DNA from: Capitulum mitella
Lineage: Eukaryota > Arthropoda > Thecostraca > Pollicipedomorpha > Pollicipedidae
Direction: 5' to 3'
Assembly: GCA_030062745.1 (NCBI GenBank)
Contig: CP099844.1
Coordinates: forward strand, 23,560,596-23,624,595
Length of the DNA stretch: 64,000 nucleotides
The notes below the pieces were generated by a model. The model was given only the letters and a program-made list of their open reading frames with translations, was not told the DNA's origin and ran no database searches. Shown here one piece after another: positions 1-12,500 of the stretch; position 1 is the stretch's first letter, and the number at the start of each line of letters is the position of its first letter. A program made the position numbers and the translations under genes.

Positions 1-1314
1 CGCGCCGTCAGCCGCACGCGGCCGCAGTCGACGCTCGCCTCGGCGGCGGTCGCGTCGCGGCGCACCGTCCAGCGCCGCCGCGGGCACGGCAGCGGCCGCG
101 GCGCCGCCGCCGCCGTCGCGAACAGGTACTTGCCGCTCTCCTGCGGCACGGTGTCGAACGCGCCGAAGCTGACCTGCAGCGGCAGCGTGCGGCCCACGCG
201 CCGGTCCAGCGCGCTCCACAGGAATCCCGAACGGTTGAACGTCAACTCGAACCGTTCGTTGCTGATAGTGAACGCGTCGCCGTCGTCGACGTCGCCGGCC
301 TCGTCGGCGGCGGCGGCGGCTGGCCCGGCGGCGGCCTGCCGCGGCGCCTCCGGCGGCGCCACGCCGACCACCCTGAACACGTGCACCGCCAGCGGCAGCA
401 GACGCGCCAGGAGACGGGCGCGGAACGCCTGCCCGTGCGCCTGCAGCGACACGGGCACGGGCCGGCCGGCGGTGTCGCGCACGGCCACGTGCGGCGACGT
501 CACGGCGAACTCGACCAGCTCGACGCGCTCCTGCGCCAGCGGGTTGTACAGGAGGAGCCGGTGGCTGCCGCCCGGCTGCGGCGCGAACTCGACCAGCTGC
601 GGCGGCACTCCCAGGCCGCGCTGCACCGGCGCGTACTTGTCGAACAGCTCGGTGGCCCTACTCTGCATGCCGAGCTCGAGCAGCAGCGAGGCGATGGCCA
701 GCAGCGAGGCGCGGTGCAGGTCCACCGCGCTGATGGACAGCCGCTCGATGTAGTCGCTCATCACGGCCGTGGACGACGTGCCCGTGATGGCGTCGTGGTG
801 GTTGAAGAGCGCCACGTCCTGCCGGCTCATCACCAGACGGTTGTAGCTGTGGTGGAACGGGTTCATGACGGCCGCGATCGCTTTCGCCTCGCGCTGCTGG
901 CTCCACGCCCAGGCGTACAGGATGTCGGCTCCGCGGAGCTGAGCTTCCAGCTGGCGCGCCGCGCGCTTCCAGTGCGGCAACGTCGTGTAGTAGCCGGACC
1001 AGTACTTGGGTTTGGCGTTGAACACGTCCGAGTACACGTGGAAGTCGCCGGTCAGCGTCGGTAGGCGCCGCCGCCGCCGGCTGCGTTGACGAACCGCGCT
1101 AAAGTACTCTGCCGGCGAGGCGAACTGAATCTGCGCGTTCAGCTCCGGGTGGCTGTTGATGTACTCCATCAGCTTGGTGTAAGTTGGAGTACTGTTCGCG
1201 CCACTCGAAGTCGTGCTTGAACTGGAAGTCGGCGCCGAGCATCATCAGCGCCACGTTGTGGGGGAAAAGTGAAGCTGTCCTTCCCGCGGAGTCCACCAGC
1301 ATTTCGGCGCGCTC
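1..1314 (-). CDS. Alpha-mannosidase II-like, exon 8 (frameshifted, continues past window)
   Basis: A long GC-rich exon follows the acceptor CTTTCCCCGCAG and starts ERAEMLVDSAGRTASLFPHN. It runs through MMLGADFQFKHDFEWREQYS and then breaks. One extra base at 1181-1182 separates the codon for N from TAC ACC AAG, and the family pattern resumes as YTKLMEYINSHPEL. After that the frame is open to the window edge and includes YWSGYYTTLPHWKR, FNHHDAITGT and beta-domain sequence. The continuing frame without stops for about 1.18 kb argues that the gene is alive and that the extra base may be an assembly error, but a real allele is possible. Confidence 0.85.
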
Positions 1315-4300
1315 CTGCGGGGAAAGAATTGCATGAAGCCGGACAGTGGCTCCAGCGGCAGGAAGTCGAAAGGTACCGTTGACAGACATGTCCAACAAGT
1401 GCGCAGCATGATCGTTTTCTTATCTCAAAATGTATAGATAACAATTTGATCCACGCACTTTCAGTGCAACTATATCACTGGGTACTGCTTCTTATCCTTG
1501 GGCGATTTAAAAGCAGGGCTAAGAATGGCTGGCCGGGAGTCGAAATCAGGGCATCCGAATAATTCATTTTTGATGATGGGACTCAAGTTCCATGCAACAC
1601 CACAAGAATCTGCCATGTTTGCCACAATTCACACGCCACAGATACGTCATGCTGAAATGCAAACAGTCGCGGACGAAACAGTAAGACATAAGAGGTCTGC
1701 GCACGTTATTTTCAGTCCTTGCGCGCATCCTTCTCTCTTACATCAAAACAAATCCGGTATGATTAAGGACACCTACTCACTTTCGATATGCGTACAGGAA
1801 TTTACAGGAAAAGCACCAGTTTTACGCAACTAGCTTCACATTTAACGCACAGCCAAAAACGTAAGATGTTTGTATGATCCCTATTCCGTGTTCTTGTTAA
1901 ATCGCTAAATATGTAGTGTAGACCGCCTGGTACGAGGGGGGGGGGGACGGACAGGGCATGCCGTCCTGGCTATGTGCCTGTGTCCTTAGTAACACATCAG
2001 CATAGAATCGGCATCGAATCGACATCGCGACATATACCGATTCGAAGTCCATATTGTTAGCCACTCGTCACATCGATTCAACATCGAAACGCAAGGTCGA
2101 TTCGACGTCGACATTATGTCGGTTGTGCTTTGAAGTGTAGTGTTTAACGTTTCTACATATTTTCGAAATGAATACGACTTTGAATCAACGTGGAATCGAT
2201 TTTGATTCGTGTCGAAACTCGATGATGAATATTGGCGTATGCACCTATCGACTTATTTTTAACTGAAAAGGTATACATTTCATGTAGGTTAACGTTGAAT
2301 CAACATAGAAATGTATGCGCATAATGTCGAGTTTTAGTTGAATTGCAACATCTAAATCATGCTAATTCTAAGTGTCTATGATTCCAATGCTGGATGTCAT
2401 GAAATTAGGTACGCACCACCCGTTCAGTGTGTATTTCATTGAATGGCATGAATGCACCCGTTTTCAAATGACCATTGGTGTAAGAGTGATTTCAGAATTG
2501 GCAGGGCCAGAGCTACTTTGTGGCAATATCTTTCCATGGAGCTAGCGTAAGTTATTCAAAGCTGGTAGGGCCGCGACCAAGTTAGAAGGGGCATTGCCCT
2601 ACACTTGCCTTAGCGTCCGAAATCGTTCCTCCAATAATTCTCGGAAACCCTCCAACCCTGTCCACAGCATTATTGCAAGGATAGCTAATACGCTGCGTTT
2701 GTCTCTTACCTTGATATTGGCGTCTGTTACGTGTGTAAACTGGCTGTACCAAGGAACCGGGTTTGACCAGTCTCGAGCGAAGTCAAAGTTGAAACACATC
2801 TGGGTTGATTCGCCAAATGGTCCACAGGCGGCGCTAGTTGTATACCTGAAGGCACAGATGTCAACAGCAGCAGGTGAATAGTTGGTAGATCGCATTGCGT
2901 ACGAACAGCACAGACAACGTGCGTTATTACACAAAGCATGCGAGTCGGATCAGGGCAAACGAAGAATACGCCTTTGCAACGGACGTACAGCTTTCCCGAC
3001 GACATTGCAAATTCATCAACAATAAAAGGAAAACACGTTCTGAGAAGGACGAATGATGATACGGCTGGGCAGCATCCTCTAGAATGCGAAGTTTATGTAC
3101 GCTCTCGCATACATCTTGTACCAGTTTTGGGTCTTTATCGTTCTGGGTCTCAATCACGTTTTTCTTTCAAGCGACACAAATAAAGTCAGTGGGCTGAAGG
3201 AAATGCTAATATCGCAGTCGTCATAATCGTAGCTAAAATGTGTTTACAGCTCATAACGAGAAAAAATCAGTGCTTGTTTGTTTCGTTTCAGAAACATTTC
3301 GGCTCGGCTCCGAAACTGGCAGCGGCAGTCTTGTGGACCCTCTCATTGTCGCTCGAATCAATTCTTTTCTGGAGTGAAATTAACCTCGTCAAATGACACC
3401 TAAGGCGTCATTTTAATCCTCAGCAATGCTCATGTCGGCAAAGAATGCATGGCTTTATTTCTGGGCCATGGCAGCATCCCTTCCTTCACTGTGTTGTGCT
3501 ACTTGACCCTCCAACGATATGACAAGCGTATGATAAAACGCACGTCACTGTCGAATCCCGTACGTATGCGTGGCTGACGTAAGGGCAAACGGTTATTTAA
3601 CTCATTTGTGTTATTTAAACGAGACATGAGGCCGGAACTTATCATTCATTTCATTTTTGCGGGTTCTTCACAGATAAGCGGCCTAGTTTCCTCTTAATTA
3701 CCAAGGGACGGTTTTTTTGGATAGGCTGATCCATCAGATGCACACAGCTGCTGCAAGTCTTTCCGTCTCTAAGTGAAAGGAAGGACCTGATACGGTCCTT
3801 GATTGCGTTACCGAAACGGACGCTGTGTCGTCACAGCTGCCCGCCATCTTTGTTGCGACAAGACGCATATCTCTCTTTCAGCACGCTGCGACAATGTCCC
3901 GAACCCGCGTGTGACAGGATACAGGGGAGGTGGCACGGTGAATGTACAAAATTAAAAAAAAAACTAGCATGAGCCCGACGTTGGTGCATGCAAACTATCT
4001 CAAGACGGGTGTGTCGCAACTACATTTAAATAAGTTCCACGTCTGCCACCCACCCTTGGATGTTATCAACCGATGATCGGCTTTGAGCCGATGACCAACA
4101 TTCCGGGGGCAGTCACCGCGTGCGTCCTGGAGACGATAGGAGCGGCGGGAACAGCACCCAGCTCGGGCCGCAGCAGCCGGAACTGAGGTCGCACGGTTCT
4201 CCAGCGCTCCCAGCGCCGCCAGCAGTGCCGACAAAAATCGCGCCTATCCCGAGCATCACAGTCAGCCGCGGCCGTCCCCTCTCCCTCCAACCCCTCTCGA

Positions 4301-7300
4301 CACCGCCTCGGCCGGGCCGGCCGGGCGCAGGCGGCCGTACCGCGCCGGGCCGGTCGTACCGGCGCGCTGACGTGACCGCCACGTGACGGCTGAGACGGCG
4401 CCCTCTGTCTCACGCCCGGCGGCTGATCGGCCCCTGCGGGCTCGCCCGGCGCGGCTGGCCGGCGAGTGCGGCTCCGTTTAGACCTAAGCAGACCTGCCGT
4501 TGACGCGTTAGCGCGGCCCCGGCCTCTCATGTCAGGGAGGCTTCGAGCTCGGAGCCCGCGCAGATAGGAGTTGAAGGGACCTCAGGACAGTCGAGAAGTC
4601 AGGCACAAGTGCATGCTGCAGGACCCTTGATTTTTGTTACGTCCAAGTTCACCCAAATACGACAGACGACACATCACTACCGGCATTTGGTTAAAGCTAT
4701 AAGAATTATAAATGTGCAGCATATATATTAATTTTGCAACTAATTTGTTCATGAACACATGAGACCTGCCTATTTCTCATATTTTTCCATTTTCTTTTTT
4801 GTGTCTAACCATACACAGCTCTAGGCTCAAAGCTACTCATACAAAAAGCAAGAGCACCCCATGACGTGATCAAACAATGAAGCCAGCCGAGTCACCTTCA
4901 CAGTTTCGTAACCCCAAAAACGCACAGCACGAGCGGTTTTAGGGGCGCCCAGAACCGGCAGCGCCGCGGACGTTCTGTGCATTTCAGCGCCGGAGACATT
5001 CTGCGCGCTTGGATGAATATCCAATGAGCTTAACAAGTCCGAGCGTCGCGTCCGGTTGCCTGGTCAGTGACCTGTCGGGGACCGGGCGTCTCCGTCACTG
5101 TTTTTCGGCATGCGTGTCGCGCGGGGCCAGTCCGAGGCGCTCGGACGACGTCCCGGCCAGCCGCTCGGGGGAGGGGAGCGGGCGGAGAGCTGGTCTGACC
5201 CGGTGCGGCCCACTGGGCGGAACACGCCAGCGATCGGCCCAATTCCGGCGTTACGTCACTGGTGGCGACACCGCGGCGCCGATGGGAGCACTCTCTCCGG
5301 GCGGGGGCCTCGGACCCGGATGACACGGCCCGCCCGCTGTCGGACACTCACGGCGGCAACGGAACAGGCTGGTGAGACGTTTGGTTAGCCGGACGCCTCT
5401 GCGGTCTCTCGACGACCCCACCTGGTGCCTGTCGAGTCTCATTAAAAAGGGCGTTTCATTGTTTCTGTTGATATGTCGCTGTAATATATTTCAAAGACAG
5501 GTTCAACACCAGGTCGTGTTAAAGTCATTGACTTGTTCTGTGCTCAAACATGGTACTCTAGAACAAGTTAGGGTTAACAATGACTTTCTAATAATGAATA
5601 TGGCAGACTTAAATGTCATTCAAAACATTACCTTCTTCTGCGTCAGGCTGCAGTTGGTTCATGTTAATTCCACGCGGTCAATAGCTTTAATGGAAGTTAA
5701 TCTTTCTATAATACTTTTTTCGATGCTGCCAGAGTTCGACTTTTCAGTACACTCTGATTGGTCCAAAAGCGAGTGGGGGCTGTATTTTTTACGAGTTCTG
5801 GCGAGTAAAGCATGTATTTCTTCGAGAAATCGACAATGTCATGGTGTAAGCGAAAAAAGAAGGCAACTGTCGGCGTCTTCTGTAGAATAATGAGTGATTT
5901 TCCACATAATCTCAGTAACCTTAGGACAAGTTAAGCGTGTGTAAAAACATCTATTTAGGATCACAGGGGAAGTGAATAACTTGGAACTTTCCTGCAAGTG
6001 TTATTTTGGGCAAATGCGAGCTCTTTCCCAATACGTGAAGATATCATTCTCATGTCTTTATTTCCATTACACCACGAGATCATGAGTCTCTAAATCGTCT
6101 TCTCGTATAGCGATGGAAGAGCTACGATATAGTTGTGTAGTATACGATGTAGTATACGATATAGTTGTGTGTACGACACGTTGTGAGGACTATTCTAGTC
6201 CACAACCAGGTTCCGTACTGGGGGCCAGCGATGTAAGTGACAAAAGAATCAGGGAATCACCAGTGCACCGTCATGCGGATGCATCAGGTGGCTATACAAA
6301 ACCAAGTCCCGGGCATGTGCCTTGAACTCGTATTGAGGTCACAACTCATCAGTTATTGGCGTGGGAAAGATGGCAACGGTCTGCACAGGCTCAGAATACG
6401 CGATGCGTCACATCGGTTCAGCAACGGCACCCATCGCCCAAATTAAAACGCCCGGTGATTGCTGACTGGCCGATATCGCCGCAGGGTATCTGTTGGCAAG
6501 TTTCCCGTGGAGAGCCGCCATCGTTGGTCGCTGGTTTGCTAGCTTAAGAGATGACGTTTCGTTTCTGCCGATTGGCTGTTGCAATGCGGTCCCGAGTGTG
6601 GCATGCAAAGTTTGGCCCGAAGTGGTCCAGAACGATAATCTGAAATGTGGCGCCATCCTGATTTGTCCACGAGCACTGTCAGCGTTCTTCGAGAACGCAA
6701 AAATGTAGAAATCCTCCAGCGAAGATAAGATACTGAATGACGGTCTCCGACGGTCTGACAGCGAGACGAGTCTCCGAGCGTGCCCATCTGTACCTGCAGT
6801 GCAGTGAGAGTTCACGGCTCACTGAGCCGTCTGACGAAAAAGTGGCTCACATGAAGTAAGGGTGATGGTGAGTGAGCAGCGAGCTGGAACCGTCCTGGTC
6901 CCACTGTTGCTGCCATATGAAGTCGCCGCTCTGGTGTGCTGCCAAATACTCTTTCCACACGTATGGAGTTCTCTGGAAAAGATCCGACAGTGTTGACATC
7001 GACCACTGAGGCAACACAATAGTAGTCGTCACATTTGTACTGCACTAGGACGCGCACAAATTTACACGCACACCACTTCGCATCGAGTGAAGATATTTCT
7101 TTCGACTTTTACGAAACATCGCAGCCGGTAAACGAGATTCTTATCTCCGCTCTTTACCGGCTCGGTCGCATCGGCCAAAGAAAACGCAGCATCTTCTATA
7201 GGACGGCTCTAGAATACATCCCGAACAAATCGAACTTGCAGCAGTGAAAAAGCGGCCCAGTCAGTGCCTGCGTTCGACTCCCCGGACCCGGAGCTGGTGA

Positions 7301-9467
7301 GATCGGCGCGACGTTCCGCGCGGCGGTTGCACCGGCCGGCAGCATTAACGGTGCACGCCATGATGACTGCAGACGAACGGCGCGAACCGCACTGCAGCGG
7401 CGGCCCGTTAGGAGTTCCCGCCGGTGCCGGCGGCGCAGCGGCGTCCGGGTAAGGTCGCCCGACGCTCACTGCAGACACGCAGCTGCAGACACGCAGCTGC
7501 AGACAGCGGGCCGGCGCAGACGGCGCGCCGCGCGCCGTTCAAACGCCCGGTCTTTGGACAGGAGGGCCGGAGGCGCTTGTGACTGTGCGCCTGCTCGCCG
7601 CCCGAGAATCGACTGATCGTCGCACGACGACCGCCCGACCTCCACCTGACCAACCCTGACCACCGCCTGACCAACCCTGACCACCGCCTGACCAACCCTG
7701 ACCTCCACCTGACCAACCCTGACCACCGCCTGACCAACCCTGACCACCGCCTGACCAACCCTGACCACCGCCTGACCAGCGCACAGTTAGCGACGAGGCC
7801 AGCAGCAACACGCTCAGGCGTCAGGCGTGCGGACTCCGAAACGAGGTTATCTCACCGGAGCAAACCCAAACCTCTGGAGGAGTGACGACCCAGGCGCCGT
7901 GCCGTGCCGCCACCAGTCGGTGAACTCCGGTATCAGAGGCGCCACACACAATAACCGCTGCGTTTACTCTGTTTATAGCGCCATTTCTCTGGGTATAATT
8001 CCCATGGGCTACGGAGCCCAGCTAACTTGATCTCTCTTTGTACACAGATAAGCCCCAGGAGACGATGACGTCTCATCATGCTGATAGCTATCATGCTGGC
8101 CGCTTATGATGGTAAATGCTTACTACGATGGCGACGCAGAACGGTAATTCCTTACCATGATGACGGCCTGCTTGATGCCAGCCTGCCGCAGGATGTACGG
8201 CATGGTCGAGCCGTGGCCGAAGGGGTCCACCGACCAGCCCGTCTTCACCGTCACGTTCAGGTGGTGTCGCAGCCACCGGTGTCCTGAGGCAGATAGCACA
8301 GGGCGTGAGTGACCTCACCAGAGCCGCGTAGACAGGCGCGCAGCCAAGAACAGATGGGACGCTCCGAAGCCAGTGAGGATCTGATTAAGGGTTAGCGTCG
8401 CAAGAAGGCTTGCTGTCATCGCGTTCGAGACTGCTTTATGCTATTGCTATATGCTTTATGCTATATATCATGCTATGCCGAGATGTCAAGATGCGAATCG
8501 AGGAGTGAACACCGTTCATAACGCGAGAAAAGTGCGGGGGACTATGAAGGATAACCAACACAACCGTAATCAGCACTGACAAAATAGACAACTATGTTTT
8601 AAGACGTAAATGGCGGACAAATGGCAACATATGTGGACTTCAAGTAGCATAATATCAACTCCCCTGAACCCACATATCGTATTTTTCGGTGTCAGTAACA
8701 TCAGAGTAAACAAAGATTAAAAAGAAAATCGACTTTTGCCTTCGGACTATATCGCAGATCAATGAAACAGGATTTCCATTTTCTCCACAACCAGCTAGCA
8801 TCTCCGATACTGGCCGCATTAGCATGAGCCGAATGAAACATCGCGGGCTGGCGACACGCCGCCGTCGTCACAGAGACAGCACCTCCCTCCCACTCGTTCC
8901 ACCCGTCTGGCCCGCGTCCCCGGCCGCCAGCCCACCCTCTGTCAGCTGGTCGACCATCGGGTACAGGCGGGCGACGGCCTCGTCGGTCATGACCCAGCCG
9001 CCGGTGGTGATCTCCAGCCGGCCGGACTCCGTCAGCTGACGGAAGGTGCGCCGCTGCTCGGCGCTGGCACTGCGGCAGATGCGATGCACGGGTGACGGCG
9101 CGGGTGGCGCGGCGGCCGGCACGTGCTCAACCTGACCCGTAACGGATTCGGCGATGGGAACGGGTCTCACGGCGCCACAGGCATGGGATCGGCACAGCCT
9201 GTTTGCATCGAGCTGGTCCGACTTCATCAATAGGGGACGATCATCGACTAATGGTTTAGAACCCCATGGCTTACACGTTTCTCTTTCGTGTCTGAAGGAC
9301 GGGAAATAAGACGGGTCGGACGTGGATGCACAGGTCCCGGTGGCAAAAATAAATGCAGTGTGAAATACAATGAATGATATAAAATAAATGTGATGGTGAT
9401 GATGATGATGATGATAATGATGATGATGACGATAATACTAATAATAACAATAATAATAATAATAATA

Positions 9468-9510
<43 letters not shown>

Positions 9511-12500
9511 TAATAAAAACGACAATAATGGTAACAACAACAACAATAATAATAGCAACAGCAAAAACAACAACGACAATAATAGTGATAATGATAATGT
9601 GGTGGTCACTCACTCCTGCCACCAGAGCTGCAGGAAGACGATCTCGGTCCACATGAAGCGCATCAGCGGCAGCTGCGGCATCATGGCTACGATCGAGTCG
9701 AGCACGTTCCGCGTGCGCGTCCGGTAATAGTCAACCACGGTCCAGCCCCAGCCGGGATCGTTGTGGCTGTGCGGCACGACCATGATCTGCGGCAGGGAAG
9801 GATAGTGATGCGCCATCGTGGCGGACCCTTTGAACGGTCGTAAGGTCATCGCCCAGCACTCTTGCCTCCATAAATGGAGAATACATTGTCTTCCGTGTCT
9901 TTCTAAGCACATGCATACCTTTAGAGGAAATGGCGGCTTTTTCTTGATGTTCTGAAACCGCTTCTCCATGTCCTTGTTCCAAAAGGTTTTCTTCCTGGTC
10001 CAGGCAGCCTGGAACGGATTGGGTGGCGTGTTAACGAGAGGCCCGCTCGAGGCCATTGCGGTACGCTTTCGGAGGTGATCGCGTTCCCTACGCTTCGACA
10101 CCGCTATTAACAGCCGTACTCGCTGCGTAGCCGAATGAAAGAACGAATCGTAACGGCCCACGCCAACGAAAACTATCCAATCCTTCCGCACACATCATCA
10201 CTCGAACGGAGCGTGCACAACTGGGGAACAGCGGCACGTTGCCGTGTGGTATTGGGAACGACGCCAGCCACGGAGGAAACCATGCTTTTGAGCACTCGTT
10301 CATCGTATGGAAGCCAGCTGCTGTGCGGGATCTGAATAAATGCATAAATGAGGCATACTGAGCCTCGAGAATAAAACTGTTCCACGACACAGTGGCCGCC
10401 ACAGACGTTGACCACTGCAAAAATAAATCGCCAAGTGTCAGCACGCTACCTTGCAGCCTTGCATACATTATATTGCATCGTTTATCGTGACGCTCAAGCA
10501 ATGCACTCCCTACATCAGGCTCGAGTGCTTTCACAGACACCAAAAGCAAATCGAAACAAGGTGCAGCGGTGTGCATACAGAAGGTGAAACTAAGGAGAAG
10601 ACACCTGACCAAACCGTCATGCACAGCTGCGTCAGCTGGTCCCGTTTTGCATGCATGCTGTTGATGTCGGCGTCGGCCTCGCGAAGACGGGTATTCAGCT
10701 GATGATGTCTACAGAGTTTGCGTGCGTATGTGCGTGTTTCTTTTAGTCACATGTGTACCGTTCCGCCTGCCTTCTGCCGTGGGCTGACTGGCGGTCCAGT
10801 TTACCCAGTGACCACCAATTCCTCCTCGTATATTACTAAAAAAAAAAAAAAAAAAAATGAAGCATAACTCAGCTTGTCTGAAAGATACCCCAGGACTAGC
10901 AGCGCATCTACCAACTCAATACACGGACGTGAATGAATGAAATAGTGCTATCGAGATCTCGTCAGGTCCTGCGGTGTTGATCTTAGTCACTTGGGCTTGA
11001 ATAGCACGGCAGAGTTACAGTTGACCTGTGGGTTACCAACCAGGGAAGGTTTCTGTCGTGTCCCTGTCCTGATCATCCTGGAATGCTCCATTAACCGCCT
11101 GGAGCTTTCTTCGCCAGTTTTGGTGAGCTGTTCGGTCTGTTTGCGATTACTTCATGGTTGTGGTGGTTTGCACGCGAAGTTCATGAGTCACGAATGTTCG
11201 TTCGGGCGAACATTCCTATGCTAAGCGCCTGCGTCTGCTGTCGCTGGACGCGACGTATCGAAAACCAGCGCCGGCGAAATGCCACTGGCACAGCGCAGGT
11301 GAAGTCAGGTTGTAAACTGTGGGCTGCTGTTGGGCTGTCAACTCTGGGCGGACTGTCATCAGACTGTGTCGAGCTGCGTTCAGGCTGAGAACTGTGAACA
11401 GACTGTGATCAGGCTGCGAGCTGTGACTAGACTGTGAATCGGCTGAGAACTGTGGCAGGAATATGATCAACCTGTGAGCTGTTAGCGAGTTGTGATCCGT
11501 CTGTGAGCTGTGACCAGGTTAACATCAGTTTGTGAGCTGTGGCCAGATTATGATCAGTATGCGAGCTGCGAGCAGACTGTGATCAGTCTCTGAACTATGA
11601 GCCGTCTGGGATGAGCTGTGAGCGGACCGGGTCTGCCGCAACGTCACAGTCGCCGTCAGGCCGCCGGTCGTCGGCCGTTGGTGGGGAGGGGGCGCTGTTA
11701 CGCCCGTGGTGAGCCCACTTGGCGCCGCGCCCGCCGGGGGGCTATTTGTGACCCAAGGTTTGACGGCCAGCGGCCATGCGCGCAGTGGAGAGGCCTCTGG
11801 CCAAAAGACGTTACGGACACGGCTGTGACCGTCGTAAGACATACCAAGCTCTCCTGGCGTACGCTTCACCCCCGATTTTCTCCACAGGGACCCCTGCCCC
11901 CATTGGCGTCCAGTTAAAAGTTCGCAGTCCGTACTCACTTCTCGGCAATGTCGGGAATGAGGGCAATGCCCGGGAAATCGGGTAATGCGGTCGCTCATTC
12001 CGCTGATTACCGACATAAACGAAGGTCGTTGCACCAGCGCGCACGCGGAAGATGACATCACGAAATCGCAGTTTGGATAACAGCGGAGACCGGCCAGATT
12101 TCCGGACGCGCCAGTGCCGTAAACTGGCGTCGCCCCATCACCCGCGCGGTCCATCCCGGTAACGCCTGGCCGCACGACCCAGCCGGGCCTCTGCGGGCAC
12201 AGGGCGTCAGGGGCGTGCCTCACAGCGCGCCGGCAGCGGCCGCACGACCGCCGCGGCGCGGCCGACCCGCAGTCCCCTACCCTCCCGGCCCGGCCGGCCT
12301 TCGCCACTCACGCTGAAGTTGAGCGTCGGGAAGACGGCGGTGAGGTCGAGATCGGGCGCGTTGCGCCGGCCACGGCCGCAGCCGGTCGGCGGGCCGCGCT
12401 GGGCGGCCGGCTCGGCCAGCGGCGCGGTCGGCAGGTCGAGCGCGGCCAGCACCAGCAGCGAGCCGGCGGCCGTCACGGTCATCAGCAGCAGGCGCAGGCA

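Noticed and set aside
130-1064. Plus-strand frames of 207 and 227 codons
   Set aside because: They are antisense shadows of the GC-rich mannosidase exon 8, whose minus-strand frame carries the conserved motifs.
7408-7811. GWSGGGQ repeat protein on the minus strand
   Set aside because: It is a reading of the 21-bp minisatellite inside an intron, open only because the period is a multiple of three.
9248-9656. Poly-isoleucine/leucine membrane protein
   Set aside because: It is translation of the trinucleotide microsatellite in intron 3.
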